Shown: positions 1 to 12,245, counted from the first letter of the stretch. The stretch: 64,000 nt of DNA from Tritrichomonas musculus (GCA_039105265.1 JAPFFF010000066.1:665949-729948); one strand, 5' to 3'. Notes: generated by a model from the sequence alone, not told the origin. Translations and numbers: made by a program.

Positions 1-2372
1 AAATACCAAATTGATTATTTAAAAATTTCTTGTGAATAAAAAAATGTTTTATATATAACATATTAATTTTCATTTAAATCACAAAATTATATTATAATAA
101 ATTAACGCGCGTCAAATCATAAAAGCAAATATAAGAAAAACAATCCCACAAAATAGCAAAAATATGATTAAATCATAAAAATATTTTTATAAAAAAAGAT
201 CAAATAAAAATACAAAATATATTTAATATTTATATAATGTATGCAATTCAACAAGATCATAATTTTCATAAATTAATCCAAAAAAACTTGATATAATAAT
301 AAATTTTTAATTTTGATAAAATACAAAATTTATCGATTAAAATCTTTTAAAAATCATTTATTATTTATATTGATGATTGTTTTATCTAACTTTTAATTTT
401 AACTTAAATTTGACTTGCAGATAAAATAAAATTGCATCTCTATTTTTTTATATTCAGTTATTTGATTTAATAAAAATTATATAAATTTTGAGTTTAGATA
501 AAAGATATGTTAAAATGATACGTAAATTAAAATGTGATGTAAAAAAAGATTAAGAAAAATAGAATATATTCAAAAAGTGGATATTCCTATTTTGCAAAAC
601 TTAAAAAATTTAGTAAATTTTTTGAATACAATACGTTATTTGCATCAAAATTTGAATTTATTTTAATCGTTTTGTATTAAAAAGTGGATTTTCCTATTTT
701 GCAATATGTAATGCAGCTTAAAAATCACGTATTTTTATTTTTCATATTTTTTTTATGGTTAAAAAACAAATAATTTAACATTATGATGATTATCAAGCTT
801 TTTATGTAATAACTTTAAAAGGAACAATCAAAATATAATAAAAGTAACATATTTGAAAATCCTTTATTATTCCATATTTATATTTCCAAAAATTATTATT
901 TTTTAAACCAATTTATATAAATTTATATCAAATATTATACATTAATATTGAAAGGTGTGAATAAATTAATATTTTTTTCATGAGTTCAAAGCAGAATTCA
1001 TGTAAATTATAAATTTAATTAATATTTTATAAGTATATAAAGAAATTAAATATTTTACCAAATAAAGCGAATATTAAAAATGTTATGAACATGATAAATT
1101 ATATAAATGGTGTTTAAAATGTTTTAATTATTGCCCTGCAACTTTATTTCACGTAGAAAAATGATTCAAATTTCTTCAATGGATTTACAGGTATACCTAA
1201 ATATTATGTATATTAAAATTTAATATTTGCATAAGATATATAAATAGGGAGGCATTGGGTGGGTCACCCAATATCCTCTCAATTTTTTCAATTAATGCCG
1301 ATCAAAAAGGTCAAATATTTCTTTAAGTTTGCGAAAAATGTTGACAAGCTGGGGAGGTGATAGAGAGATAAGAATTAAAAATTTTAAAATATTGATCGTT
1401 GTGGTCAATTTTTTTATCTAAAATAAAACAGGTAAAAAAATTTATTTAAAAAAAAAAAACTGTCCTGATTTTTTGACCCGAAATTATATATGTGATTAAA
1501 TACACTTTAAATATTAAAAATATGTTTTTTATTGTCAAATTCATCTTTTCATGCCCGAAAAAGTGATGTTATATTCCTCAGAAAAAGTTAAAAATTTAAG
1601 ATTTACTAAGTTTAATAGCATTTATCTTATTTAATGCCAGATTATAAATATAAATTGATTTTATTTATTATGAAAAAAATTTGAATATATTAAGATAAAT
1701 ATGTTTTATATTTTTAATTATAATTTGGTAGTTTTAAATCTCACCTCTACCTATATAATTAAAACTATTATTATTTTATAATAAATTATATTTATTATTA
1801 TTTTATACAAATTATAATAATTATATACATGCTTTGTTTCATCTGTTTATAGTAAATTAATTAAGATAAAAATAAATTACTAGATTTTTAAGGAATCTTA
1901 TTAACTTTTTAAAAACTTCATTTGAATACATTTTTTTCATATATGTTGTTTAAGCATATTATCTTTATAATATAACATGTATTATTCATTCTTTTTCTAA
2001 GTGCTGAATAGCAATTAAAATCAATGACTTTAAATTGATAAAATAAGCAATTTTCAAATATTCACATCATTTTTTCATTCAAAAAAGTAGCTTAATTTTT
2101 TTTTTTTTTATTCAACAGATTTATTGAAGAAATAAAAATAATATAATTTGATTGTATGCCATATCAAAAATATTATATATCAAAATAAGAGGTAGAGGTG
2201 AATAATCATTATTCTTTCTAATCAAATTTTGATGACAAAAAATAAAAATTTGTATTTTTTGAAATGTTGAATGCTTTTTATGTTTAAATAAATGCTATTT
2301 TTTATGATTTGCAATATGAAAAAATTATATATTAGATAATATTCATTGATTTCATATTTGTGGAAAATTATC
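1..2372. other. AT-rich intergenic spacer
   Basis: I see no supportable gene in this stretch; its open frames are short and Asn/Ile/Tyr/Lys-rich, as expected by chance in DNA this AT-rich. It holds a dispersed repeat (571-705) and a perfect palindrome at 1253-1271 (arms ATTGGGTG and CACCCAAT around GGT) that resembles the palindromic transposon tips at 5688 and 10681. The motif GCCGATCAAAAAGGTCAAA near 1295 recurs in similar form and inverse orientation near 3810-3835, so a larger decayed element may span 1.3-3.8 kb. Confidence 0.6.
571..705. repeat. dispersed repeat, transposon-derived
   Basis: Two direct copies of AAAAGTGGATWTTCC followed by TATTTTGCAA lie at 573-597 and 679-703, about 106 bp apart. 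The DNA between them matches, in inverse orientation, the repeat at 14883-15096. The same words occur near the right end of the TA-flanked element at 29401-30911, which suggests these are fragments of that DNA transposon family. Confidence 0.55.
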
Positions 2373-3650
2373 GAAATATTATTAAAGACCTCCGATAAAT
2401 CTGTCAACGACAGAAAAACCTGTCAACGACAAAATAATTTTATATTAAAAGTGGATTAAATAATTAAAATCAAAGGCTCATATTTACATATATAAATATA
2501 CTAATGATGCACTTTATTGTATATGCATTTTCATTTGATAATTTTTTTTACAAATAATTATTTCGCATATTTCTAAATCTTGTTGACACGTTTGCTTATA
2601 AAAAAAAAAATATAATAAATATCATTTATTTTGTTTAATTAATTAAAATACTAAAAGATAATATCAGATATATTTTTTTTAATTTTTTTTATTAATCCTA
2701 TTCCACAAAAAATTAAAAACAAATCTTTTATAAATAAAAAGTTATATGATCTCAACTTTTTGTGAGAGTGAAGTGGTCCCATTATTTTTTATTTATTATT
2801 GGAGTCGTATATTTCTTGGAATCTAGGCTTAATTTTGAGCAGTTCTTAAGCCTATGACGATAAGCTTCCATTCAAATGATCAACAACTACGAATTTTCTC
2901 AGGTTTATCTTAATTCCAAATTTTAAATCTTCCATTTCTTTTCAATTTGGCTAATCATTGACAAACTTCGCATAAATTGCACCCCTTTTGTTCGTAAAGT
3001 GCCTTATTTTTTGTTCTCCTACAAGAATAATTTTCAAATTACATATGGAAATGTTTTAAAAGGCAACGATTTACACAATAGCGCATAAATGCAATTGTTT
3101 TCTTTTAGTCTGCTCACAAAAATACTTCGTTTATGATTAGTTTGTTATTTTTATAATTCAATAAACAAATTCCTTATATAATTGTCTTTTATAAAAATGT
3201 TTTTATTTCTTTTAAACTTTCCTTTCTATTAATCATCATTCAAGGAAAATCAAGATATGAAGGATCTATTGGATTTCATTTTGAACAGTATTCATATAAT
3301 TTCTGTAGACAAATTATATTTAAACCTTCTCATACCTAATTATTTTATTTAATATTAATTTTAAATAATAAATAACTTTTAATTATCTTTTTTTAACTGT
3401 TATTTATCAAGATATTCTTAAATATATTTGTTTTTTAAATATTCCAGGAAATAATCTATTTTTATCTTGAAATTTAAAGAATATTTCTATAAATTTAAAA
3501 CTTTATTTGATTAAACATGATATATAAATAATAAATATTTTTATAACTATTTTAAATCTCTTTAACTTAATGAAAAAATAAAGCTTTTATCGTCGTTGAC
3601 AGGTTTTTCGGTGGTTGACAGATTTATCGGCGGTCTTTATTATTATTTCA
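2373..3650. mobile_element. candidate decayed ~1.28-kb inverted-repeat element
   Basis: About 62 bp at 2373-2434 recurs inverted at about 3586-3650 with few mismatches. Each arm contains two similar words in tandem (TCGTTGACAGGTTTTTC and a GTTGACAGATTTATC form). The spacing (about 1.28 kb) matches two other inverted-repeat intervals here and is close to a full-length mariner. No transposase motif is readable in the middle, although 2745-3130 is less AT-rich than its surroundings. The superfamily is inferred from size only. Confidence 0.45.
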
Positions 3651-4703
3651 AAAAAGTTCACCAGATCGGGACATATAAAAGATATTTTAATTTTTTTAAA
3701 AAAGTACTAATAGAATATTCACAAGCGAATGTTTTATATTGTTTCATTTATTCTTTAAAAACTTTCTTTTTAAAAAATTTATGATCTTTAAAAATATTTT
3801 TTTCGGTCATGTTAGGTCAAAAAAATGATCGGCATAGGTGATTAAAAAAACAAAGCATTGTCAATTTTTACTTAATTTATGTGTATTCAGCTTCTCATGA
3901 GAAAATTCCAACCATTTGCTTTTTGATTAAATTTAAGACTACTCCTTTAATATGTTAAGATTTTTATAAAATATGCATGAAATGTTGCTTTATTCCGAAA
4001 TTATAAAAATATAAAAATATAGGAAAAATAGAGTCATTTGAAAAAGTAGTGTAGGCATAAGCCATTCCCCAATTTAACATGATTTATTATAAATATGACA
4101 GTATTTTCTATGTTACTGAAATAGAAACATTTCAGTAAGATATTTATTTATTATAATTTAAATATAAGTACAAATAAAATTAAAAAGTTACCAAAGAGAA
4201 ATAATGATATTATTTTGTGATAATCAACAAATTATTTTTTTAAAAAAAATACGTTATCTTATGTTTTTCACATATGAAAATCTGACATGCTACCGTTTTA
4301 TAGTTTTGTTTTTTTGAATGATGTTAAAATGATTGAATTTTTATATCATTTTTATTTTTCTGATTTTTATGATAAAAACGATAATATTTGATATATTATT
4401 TATGATTTATATCAACTAATATATGTATGAAATTATTACCATATAAAACTATTAAATTTATTGAAATATTGCTGTTTTAAATATTTCATTGCTCGCAATT
4501 TTTAATTGAAATTAATGGATATTTTTAATCAAAAATTTTTATTCATTTCAAATGTTTAACAATCCTATATCTCAATGAATAATATCTTTTTTAATAAATG
4601 GCGAGTTAATACATTGTAAAATGATGATTTTATAATAAAAAAATTTTTTATGAAAAAAAAAAACTAGAATAATAATTACTTGAATTTGTTTTAATTTAAG
4701 AAC
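3651..4703. other. AT-rich intergenic spacer
   Basis: No gene, RNA or repeat can be supported here; the stretch is A/T-run-rich with only chance-length open frames. Confidence 0.5.
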
Positions 4704-5027
4704 TCAAAGAGAACATCCATTTGATAATTTAACTTCCACATTTTTAGTGATAAAGGGCCAAAGTACATCAAAATTATTATCATACCATTGAATTAGCATT
4801 CCTTTTTGTCTTTTGTTTTCTCGTGATAAAGGAATTGTAAAATGATAGGAAAGAATTTCTGCTAAACTGAGGAGTTCATCATGATTTACTTTTGGACCAA
4901 ATTTGGATGTTAGTGCAACCCAAGCTTTGCTACTTTTATAATCGTTTTCTATAATATTTTTAGGATTCAAATCATCATTATGTTTAATATGATGTGACTT
5001 CACCTTTCTTTCGTGATTATGTTTCAT
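4704..5027 (-). CDS. small conserved-looking hypothetical protein (107 aa)
   Basis: I do not recognise this protein with certainty. Residues 1-30 are rich in Lys, His and Asn. Residues 34-95 have a regular amphipathic pattern (KAWVALTSKFG, LLSLAEILSYHF, KGMLIQWYDNNFDVLWPFI) that suggests three or four helices, possibly a small DNA- or protein-binding domain. The composition is unlike chance ORFs nearby, which are Phe/Ile/Tyr-rich. A TCACA initiator-like motif abuts the ATG, giving a leader of only a few bases, which trichomonads tolerate. A TAAA word, the trichomonad polyadenylation signal, lies just past the TGA stop. No signal peptide or membrane segment is seen. Confidence 0.6.
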   Translation of the reverse strand: MKHNHERKVKSHHIKHNDDLNPKNIIENDYKSSKAWVALTSKFGPKVNHDELLSLAEILSYHFTIPLSRENKRQKGMLIQWYDNNFDVLWPFITKNVEVKLSNGCSL

Positions 5028-5697
5028 TGTGATGTTAAAAATTTAATTTTTTTCAATTCAAAAAGTTATTATATGGTCTTAAGGAAAACTCTACCAAATA
5101 CTTATATAAAAGAGTTAGAATCATATTATTATATATAAACATAGATAAAATCTTCATTTGATTAAATTATTATTGCTATTTAAATAATATTTATTTTTTA
5201 TTTAGATATTTATATTTGAATAAAAATTTTTTAAAAAAGAAAAAGTTGGTAATTGAACTTTTTCAATGAATAAACTATTCAAAAATTAAGAAAAATTTGC
5301 CTTTTTTTTTTTAAAAAAAAAAAAAAATCTCATAAATATTGAATCACTATTTTTATTTCTATTTCTATTTTATAGTATCTTGTTAATTCCAAATGTCAGT
5401 TTTTTTTGACCTTATAACCGATTATGATCATTATTTTGACCATATGAAACATTAAATCAAAATGTTCATTTACAAAGATATTTAATAAAATAAAAAAAAG
5501 TAACAATTCGTAGGGAGAGAAGGGTAAATATAAAGCCTACTCTTCCAAATCTTCGAAAAGCATACCTGTTTTTGAGAAAAAACTATTCTAAGATGAATTT
5601 TTTTCAATATTTATTAATTATAATTAATATTCTATTTTATAAAAATATGCAATCTATCTAATGATGCCAAAGTTAAAAATATTCATTGGTGGCCCAC

Positions 5698-5748
<51 letters not shown>

Positions 5749-5768
5749 AACTTGTAAAAGATATCTTC
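5028..5768. other. intergenic spacer with half-transposon and T47 tract
   Basis: Between the 107-aa gene and the glycosyltransferase gene I see no coding sequence. The spacer holds a one-ended transposon-like repeat (5604-5698) followed two bases later by an uninterrupted run of 47 T (5701-5747). Confidence 0.6.
5604..5698 (-). repeat. single end of a GGTGGGCCACC-tipped element
   Basis: Read on the minus strand, this segment starts GGTGGGCCACCAATGAAT and continues through ATTAGATAGATTGCATAT. It matches the left end of the element at 10681-11955 over roughly 90 bp. The other end was not found, so this is a truncated or solo terminus. Its tip is a near-perfect palindrome. Confidence 0.6.
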
Positions 5769-6893
5769 TTATTTATTTAGCGATTTTTTAATTATTTTTG
5801 TAATATCATTTATAATTTGTCGTGATATATTAAATTTTGTTATTGAAAACAAATAAACATTGAGACCAAAAGCACTGGCTAATAACGCATTTCGAGATAT
5901 TATTCTTGAAAATTGTATTTCAATAAAAACCGCTTTTTCTTTCATAAAAGGAGCTAAAATCATTAATTCACTTGTAAAACTAAGTGCAATTTTGGCATTA
6001 ACAAACATTGAAATATAAGAGGAAAAACTTGAATTATCGATTAAAGATATTTCTTGAAGTTGATTTTCTAAAGAATTATTAATTTCATTTATCAATAAAT
6101 TTTTCCCAAGAATTCTTTTATCACCACTTGAAGAATAAATCACTGAACTGCTCTCAGATGATTTAAGCATGGATTTTATTTTTTTCACAAAATTTAACAT
6201 AGGAAAATAAGCAACGTTATATGGATCTGGAAAATCAAACATATAGACATTTTCAACGAAAACTATTTTTGATTCATTTATTTTCATATAATTCAGACTA
6301 GTTAAATTCAATATATCTTCGAAATATTGAAATTCATTTGCGAAAAGAATAGGATATTGATTGAAAAAAGTGTCATTTAAACCAAAAAATAAGGAATATA
6401 TGTTCATAATGTAAAAAAAAGAAGGAAGTTTTTGTGAATAGGGCAAAAAAAAAGCATTTTTATAGCGACTAAAGTTTTCTGAATAAATATGTTTAAAATT
6501 AGAAATATCAAACCAATGATGATGATTTGGTGATCGGATACTGGTATAATAAAAATTTTTAATTGGATCTAATATACAAAAATGGCAATGAATCAATGAA
6601 ATATTGTAAATAACTGAATTAGAATATGTATCTAAAGAATAATTGCTGGGAATTCCATTATATATAATTGGAAGTTGGGTTAAATTATTATTATTTTTTG
6701 ATATTGTTTTCCTATATTGTAAATATCCATAGTTCACCGTATTGCTTGATGTATTTGAAATTGAAGGGTAAGATATTTGATATATTTTATTAAAAAATAT
6801 ATTTTGAACTAAAGAATTAAATTTGCCTATTGGCACAAGTAGTAACAAGATTAGGAAAATGAATTGATTGATGCTAATAGGCTTAAAAATCAT
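5769..6893 (-). CDS. GT61/DUF563-like glycosyltransferase, type II membrane protein
   Basis: The 374-residue protein has a short N-terminal cytosolic stretch and one hydrophobic anchor (about residues 9-23, FIFLILLLL), as expected for a Golgi/ER type II glycosyltransferase. The C-terminal third shows the order of elements typical of the DUF563/GT61 family: a VIYSSSGDKRILGKN segment (about 251-265, the usual RR-plus-Asn region), an NNSLENQLQEISLID strand-helix unit, then SFTSELMILAPFMKEKAVFIEI (about 305-326), which replaces the family's usual GxHGAxLTN...ViEi signature. The His-Gly-Ala core is changed to Ser-Phe-Thr-Ser, so activity is uncertain. It probably modifies secreted or surface glycans. 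The stop lies in TAAATAAG, containing the UAAA signal. Family call inferred from motif order. Confidence 0.65.
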   Translation of the reverse strand: MIFKPISINQFIFLILLLLVPIGKFNSLVQNIFFNKIYQISYPSISNTSSNTVNYGYLQYRKTISKNNNNLTQLPIIYNGIPSNYSLDTYSNSVIYNISLIHCHFCILDPIKNFYYTSIRSPNHHHWFDISNFKHIYSENFSRYKNAFFLPYSQKLPSFFYIMNIYSLFFGLNDTFFNQYPILFANEFQYFEDILNLTSLNYMKINESKIVFVENVYMFDFPDPYNVAYFPMLNFVKKIKSMLKSSESSSVIYSSSGDKRILGKNLLINEINNSLENQLQEISLIDNSSFSSYISMFVNAKIALSFTSELMILAPFMKEKAVFIEIQFSRIISRNALLASAFGLNVYLFSITKFNISRQIINDITKIIKKSLNK

Positions 6894-7167
6894 ATAAACA
6901 CTATAATATATAGTTAGAGATGATTTGAACCGTTTTGAAAAATATTTTTCATATTAAATCAATTTAATTGATGCTTCAAAAAAATGATATCACAATAAAG
7001 AAAAATAAAAAAACATAGCATTAAAAAATAATTTAAATAGGTTTATAATGCAGTTTTATCGTTATCAAATCTCTGAAATAATACTTTGAATAAAAGAATA
7101 ATTTTAAATTGAGGAGAAAATTGAAAGACTATTATTTTTGAATAAAAGTCAATTTTAAATTTCTCCC

Positions 7168-7201
<34 letters not shown>

Positions 7202-8041
7202 TTTTTTTTTTTTTTTTTTCTGAAAAAATAAATTTTTGCCTATTAATTAAAAAAAAATTATTGAAATAATATTTGCTAATAGGAATGTCAAACAAACTTT
7301 TATTCGTAAAATTTTGAAAATTTTTATATTTATCAAATACTAGAAAAAAAGGATATTGAAGTATTTCTGAGGGTAATTCAAAAATGTATCATTCTCTCAG
7401 AAAAAATAATCTATAAAAATAATCCATTCTAATAACCTATTAAAATATCTTTTTATGTTACATTATTTTTATTTATTTTTACGCCAATTTTTGCTAAGTG
7501 ATATGTAACCTCAGTAAAAATTATATAAAAATATATAAAAAAAAATTATTTTATTCGTCATTTTTTATATTTTGTATATATATTGAGGAAAAAATTCTTA
7601 AAATTGAAAAGGATTTCGTTTGAAAATTGAATATGTAGATATTCAAAAATTCTAAAATATACAACATGATTTTTATAATTTAATATCTAGAATTTTAAAT
7701 TTATTTTTATGATATTTTCTTTGAAATTCAAAAAATAGAGAAAAATAATATAACGTTCTCTATTAGTCAATATTTTTTTCTATTTAAATTGAAAAAAATA
7801 TAAGAACTTTTTGAAGCATTCAATTTGCCTATTTTGGTTAATGTAATATTTGTATTTTAGGTAATTAAAATATTTATTAAGATGAATAGAATGATTAACA
7901 AGCAATAAAAAAAAAAGATTTAGTCAATAATTTTTAAAATATAAATTAAAATTCAATAGGGAACGTTTTTAAAGAACGTTTTTTTATTCTTCTTTCATTA
8001 TTCCTTTTCGTTTACACAGATAGTTTCATCCAATTTGCACC
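6894..8041. other. intergenic spacer upstream of the Myb gene
   Basis: No gene is seen. The stretch includes a run of 30 T (7170-7199) followed after one A by 19 more T. Just upstream of the Myb gene two direct copies of AACGTTTTT lie at about 7963-7985. Confidence 0.6.
7963..8000 (+). promoter_or_regulatory. candidate promoter of the Myb gene
   Basis: Two AACGTTTTT words (about 7963-7985) are followed by an initiator-like TCATT at 7995-7999, about 45 bases before the ATG. AACG/AACNG is the core recognised by many Myb domains, so the repeat could allow autoregulation. A second, weaker TCATC lies at 8026-8030, nearer the ATG. Confidence 0.3.
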
Positions 8042-8758
8042 ATGATTGATCCACTTCATAAACTCATTAAAGTAGGCGATTATAAGATATATAGCACGAA
8101 TGATTCAGAATTAAATATGCAAAATGATTACGATAAAAGCGAAGAGCTATTAAATTCGATTCTCCAGAAAATAGAGACAAAGAGTTCACCAAATGAGAGA
8201 AAAAAAAAGTTGGCATTTTCAAAACATAATAAATGGACTAAGGATGAAGATGAAAAACTCTTAGAATTAATAAATCTATATGGAAAGGATAATTGGAATT
8301 TCCTTTCAAAGCAAATGGGAAGCAGGAATGCAAGACAATGCAAAGAAAGATTTCAAAACTATCTTGACCCAGATATCAAATGTGGTCGGTGGACACCCGA
8401 AGAAGACCAATTAATATTGCTAAAAAGGCATGAGCTCGGGCCAAAATGGATGCTCATCAAAAGTTTTTTTAAAAATCGTACAGACGCAATGATAAAAACC
8501 AGATACAATGCACTTATAAGAGCCAAAAGAATCAGAGAAAAGAAAAGACTTATTAACTCAAAAATTAGTGAATCAAAGAAAGAAAAAATGAAGTTTAAAG
8601 TCGCAAAGATTATACTTCCAATCGGTTTCCATAAAACAGAAAACGACGATGATTCCTATTATTCGAACTTTTTCACTTCGGAAGAAGACAATGGAGATGA
8701 TTTTATTTTTACTAATAACATCCAATTTGGAAATGAAGATGATATAATCTTTTATTAA
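8042..8758 (+). CDS. R2R3 Myb-like DNA-binding protein
   Basis: The 238-residue protein has two tandem Myb repeats. Repeat 1 spans about 61-108 with aromatic anchors W65, W85 and F104 (KWTKDEDEKLLEL, NWNFLSKQM, RQCKERFQNYL). Repeat 2 spans about 113-160 with W117, W136 and Y155 (GRWTPEEDQLILL, KWMLIKSFF, RTDAMIKTRYNAL). A basic stretch follows (about 161-185, likely nuclear targeting) and then an acidic Asp/Glu-rich tail, a possible activation region. Trichomonads have a large family of such short nuclear Myb regulators that bind promoter elements of stress-, iron- and adhesin-related genes; the target here is unknown. The TAA stop is followed by AC, giving TAAA with its preceding bases shifted, and a tandem repeat starts 40 bases downstream. 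Confidence 0.9.
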   Translation: MIDPLHKLIKVGDYKIYSTNDSELNMQNDYDKSEELLNSILQKIETKSSPNERKKKLAFSKHNKWTKDEDEKLLELINLYGKDNWNFLSKQMGSRNARQCKERFQNYLDPDIKCGRWTPEEDQLILLKRHELGPKWMLIKSFFKNRTDAMIKTRYNALIRAKRIREKKRLINSKISESKKEKMKFKVAKIILPIGFHKTENDDDSYYSNFFTSEEDNGDDFIFTNNIQFGNEDDIIFY

Positions 8759-8794
8759 ACTGTTGTAAAATTAGGTATTTGTTTTTATTTTATA

Positions 8795-8885
8795 AGTTCT
8801 TTTTTCTTAAAAAAGTTTTTATAATAAAAAAGTTTTTATAATAAAAAAGTTCTTTTTTCTTAAAAAAGTTTTTATAATAAGAAAG
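8795..8885. repeat. short tandem repeat after the Myb gene
   Basis: The words AAGTTCTTTTTTCTTAAAAA and AGTTTTTATAATAAAAA alternate in tandem, each in two to three copies. AT-rich inverted character (TTCTTTTTTCTTAAAAAAG) could form weak hairpins in the 3' region of the Myb transcript. Confidence 0.6.
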
Positions 8886-10680
8886 TATCTTTCATTTTTT
8901 CCTTGATATAATTGAATAACTTCAAAGGTGTTATATGTTAATTAAGATAAATAAAAGCCAAAAGCATAAATAGTAATCCCATTAATTCGAAATACAAATT
9001 TATTAATAAAAAAAAAAAAAAAAAAAAAAGAAATTTTTAATGTATTAGTTTCATTTATTATATTTTCTAATTTTTAATAACATTCAGTTTTTTAATTTTA
9101 GCCAAAAGCATTTAAATTAATTTGATTTTACTCAATATATGATCGTAAAATATTGAATTATAATTTTGAAAAAAAAAATAATCAATCAAATTAAAAATCT
9201 TTTTTAGAATATTTCAATGATTGATTATTCTAAAACATTCATGAATTCTAAATTCTAACGGCTTGAATTTGCCTATATTTTTTCATTGATATGAATAAAA
9301 TAGGCATAATGTAAATAAATACATATTTTTAATCATCTTCAAATTCATATTTCATTATGAATATAAAGCTCTAGTCTGCATAAAAGATATTTATCGATTC
9401 AAAAAAAAAAAAAAATGTATTTGGTAAAAGTATATATTTTTTTCTCACTATTTTCTTTTATTGATAAAAAAGTTCTTTTTTATGTACGTTTTCTACGATA
9501 TACTGAAGTTTATTATATAAAATTCTTTGATCACTACAAGTCTTTTGTGACTCGTCAAAGCATTCAATAATTTGTTGGAGGATTTGGGTATTAAGAGATT
9601 TTACCTCCATACATATTATTATTTCATTTTTAAGCATTTGTCTCTGATTTTTCTCTCAAATATTTTTATATTTTTTATATTCAGAAATCATCTCAACTAA
9701 ATTGAATAAAAAATAAAATTAAATAAATTTATATTTATCTTAATAAATAATTAATCTAATAACTATAATATATAATTTATATATTTTACATCCAATATTA
9801 TAAAATGTAACGGTTGAAATAAAGATTTTAATAAGATTTCAATATATATCGATTTCTTAAATTTTTGTATCGTTTAAAAAACATAGATGCCATTTGAATG
9901 GGTATACTATGTGTTATACAAATAATATTTTACTTTTTGACGAAATCCTTCAATAACTAAAATATTAGACTTTTTAAATTATGAAACCAATCAACTAAAT
10001 CTTCATTTTTAGAAAAAACTGAAATTTGATTTGGAATGAAATTCAAAAATATTAGAGAGTAAATTCATATAAATAAAAATATATTCTTCATTTGACTCCT
10101 GTAACGTCCGATTTTTTTAAAATCATCATTAAATAATAATAACTATTTTTTTCTAGATTTTTTAAATAAAAAATGAAATTTTTTTCAATAATAATAACTA
10201 TTTTCATATAACACTTAATGTTTTAAAAGCATATAAAAAGATATCAAAAGAATTAATGATTAGAATAAATTATATAAAAAGTTATCACTATTCTAAATTT
10301 TTATAAAGTGTTACAAAATTCATATCAAAAATAATTTAAATAAATTGAGATAAAATGCTCAAATTTATTTTCTGAAGAAAATTTAATATATACTTATATC
10401 CTTTTAGTTTTTATTTTAATTTTAATTTTGTACGATGCAAATATTTATAAAACAGATTAATATTATAATATTAAAATATAATTAGTTTAAACAAACCAAT
10501 CATTGAGTTTTACTATAAAAATTTAGTTGTACGACCTATATTTTTTTTTTTTTTTTTTTTGAATGAAAATTAATAAATTATTTTATTTTTATGAAATATA
10601 TTAAATTAAGTTAAAATTTTTTATTTTTCGTTTTTTCCACGGGAAATGAATAATTTATAAATTTATATAATAATATTATA
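8886..10680. other. AT-rich intergenic spacer
   Basis: No gene can be supported. An A-run of about 21 lies near 9009-9029 and a T-run near 10541-10560. Isolated less AT-rich patches (9530-9660) contain no consistent open frame. Confidence 0.5.
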
Positions 10681-11282
10681 GGTGGGCCACCAATGAATGT
10701 TTATAACTTTTGCACCATTAGATAGATTGCATATAATAATAATAAAATAAAATATTAATTATAGTTCATAAACATTAAAGATAAAGTTTTTATTAATAAT
10801 TTAAATTTTCATATTTTTTTTGTAAACTATTCAAATAGTATAAATAAAATCTTTCAAAAATATTTGAAATAATTTTCTCAAAATTAAAAGAATTTAAATA
10901 GATCATTCAATTTTGATAAGAAAATTTCATTTATTAAGAATAAAAATATCTATTTTTATTTTAAATTAATTGTTTAATTTAATTTTGTTTAAAGTTATAT
11001 CTTGTTGATTATAATCAAAGACAAAATATAAAAAGAAATAAATGATTTTTTCTATACCTAAAATTTTGAATATAACAATTGAAGCATGCTATAAAAATTC
11101 GTTTTGAAAAAGTTAGAAATAATCAATTATTCGATTATAATGATTTTGAAAATTTATTAGTATATGATTTATTATAAAATATTTTAAAATATTATTTACT
11201 ATTATATTTATGTTTTTAATATTATAATAAAAATATATTATGTTTATTTCTATTTAAATCGCTATATTTATAATTTTTATTA

Positions 11283-11315
<33 letters not shown>

Positions 11316-11955
11316 GAAATTTCAAAAATTCAAATAAATATAAAATAATTTTTATTTTGATTATCTTTGCTTTTTTAATTTAAAATGAAATATCTCATTT
11401 ATATATATTTTTAATTTATAATTCTATTATGAAATTATAATATTAATATAGATTAATTAAATTTAAATTAAGATATTGCTTTTTCTAAAAATCTCAAAAT
11501 TTCAATAAGGGAAAAAATATAAAAAATATTTGAAAGATAGGGGATACAACTAGGCTGGTTAATAAAAATTGAAAAGCTCTATGAATTCATTCAATTTTTG
11601 AAGCAAATCTTACAAATTTAAATGGAAAACTTTTTTAAAGACCAGAATTCAATATCACTAAAAAAAATTAAGCAAATCTATTAATTATTTTATATTGTTT
11701 CCAGATCATTCTTGATGTATGACATAGATAATATCATAAAATAATAGAAATATGTATTTTAATTCTTTTGAACTTGTGATATTGCATATCATGTATTAAA
11801 AAAAAAGTTGATGAATATTAGTTCAAAACTTAATTTAACAACTGCATCCTATCATATATGTGTTATATAAATATATATTATGAAATTGCTGAATAATTCT
11901 TAAAATTCGAAGAAAAAAAGAACTTTTTTAAAGTCAAAAAAAAAAGTGGCCCACC
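10681..11955. mobile_element. decayed TA-flanked DNA element (1,275 bp), palindromic tips
   Basis: The left end begins GGTGGGCCAC directly after TA (10679-10680) and the right end finishes GTGGCCCACC directly before TA (11956-11957). This gives 10-bp perfect terminal inverted repeats and a TA target duplication, as in the Tc1/mariner superfamily. The left subterminal ~90 bp also occurs inverted at 5604-5698, so the element is repeated. No transposase frame survives. Just outside both ends the words GGGAAATGAATAATTTATAA (10641 onward) and its inverse (about 11995-12015) occur, so the element either sits in a larger inverted repeat or has longer, interrupted ends. Confidence 0.6.
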
Positions 11956-12224
11956 TATATAATATTATATAATATTATATAAAAATCTTATATTTTATAA
12001 ATTATTCATTTCCCCTCAAAGATTTCATCAAGTTATAAATATTTAAGATGTTTTAAAGATAAACTTCAAATATTATTGATAAATATTGATAAAGATTGGT
12101 AGAATTTAAATAAATTTTATAAATAAATTGAATACTTTTTATTTCATAATTTCAATGACGATAAAAAATTATAAACTTTTTCATAATGCCAAAATATAAA
12201 ATAAAATGATTGGTTATTGCAATA

Positions 12225-12229
12225 TCACA
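12225..12229 (+). promoter_or_regulatory. initiator-like TCACA of the metacaspase gene
   Basis: TCACA fits the trichomonad initiator TCAYW with the A 19 bases upstream of the ATG, a spacing repeated at the coiled-coil gene at 49407. Confidence 0.5.
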
Positions 12230-12245
12230 AAATTAAAGAAAATAA

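Noticed and set aside
2222-2407. 61-codon minus frame
   Set aside because: Phe/Ile/Tyr/Asn-rich chance frame; it also overlaps the inverted repeat at 2373.
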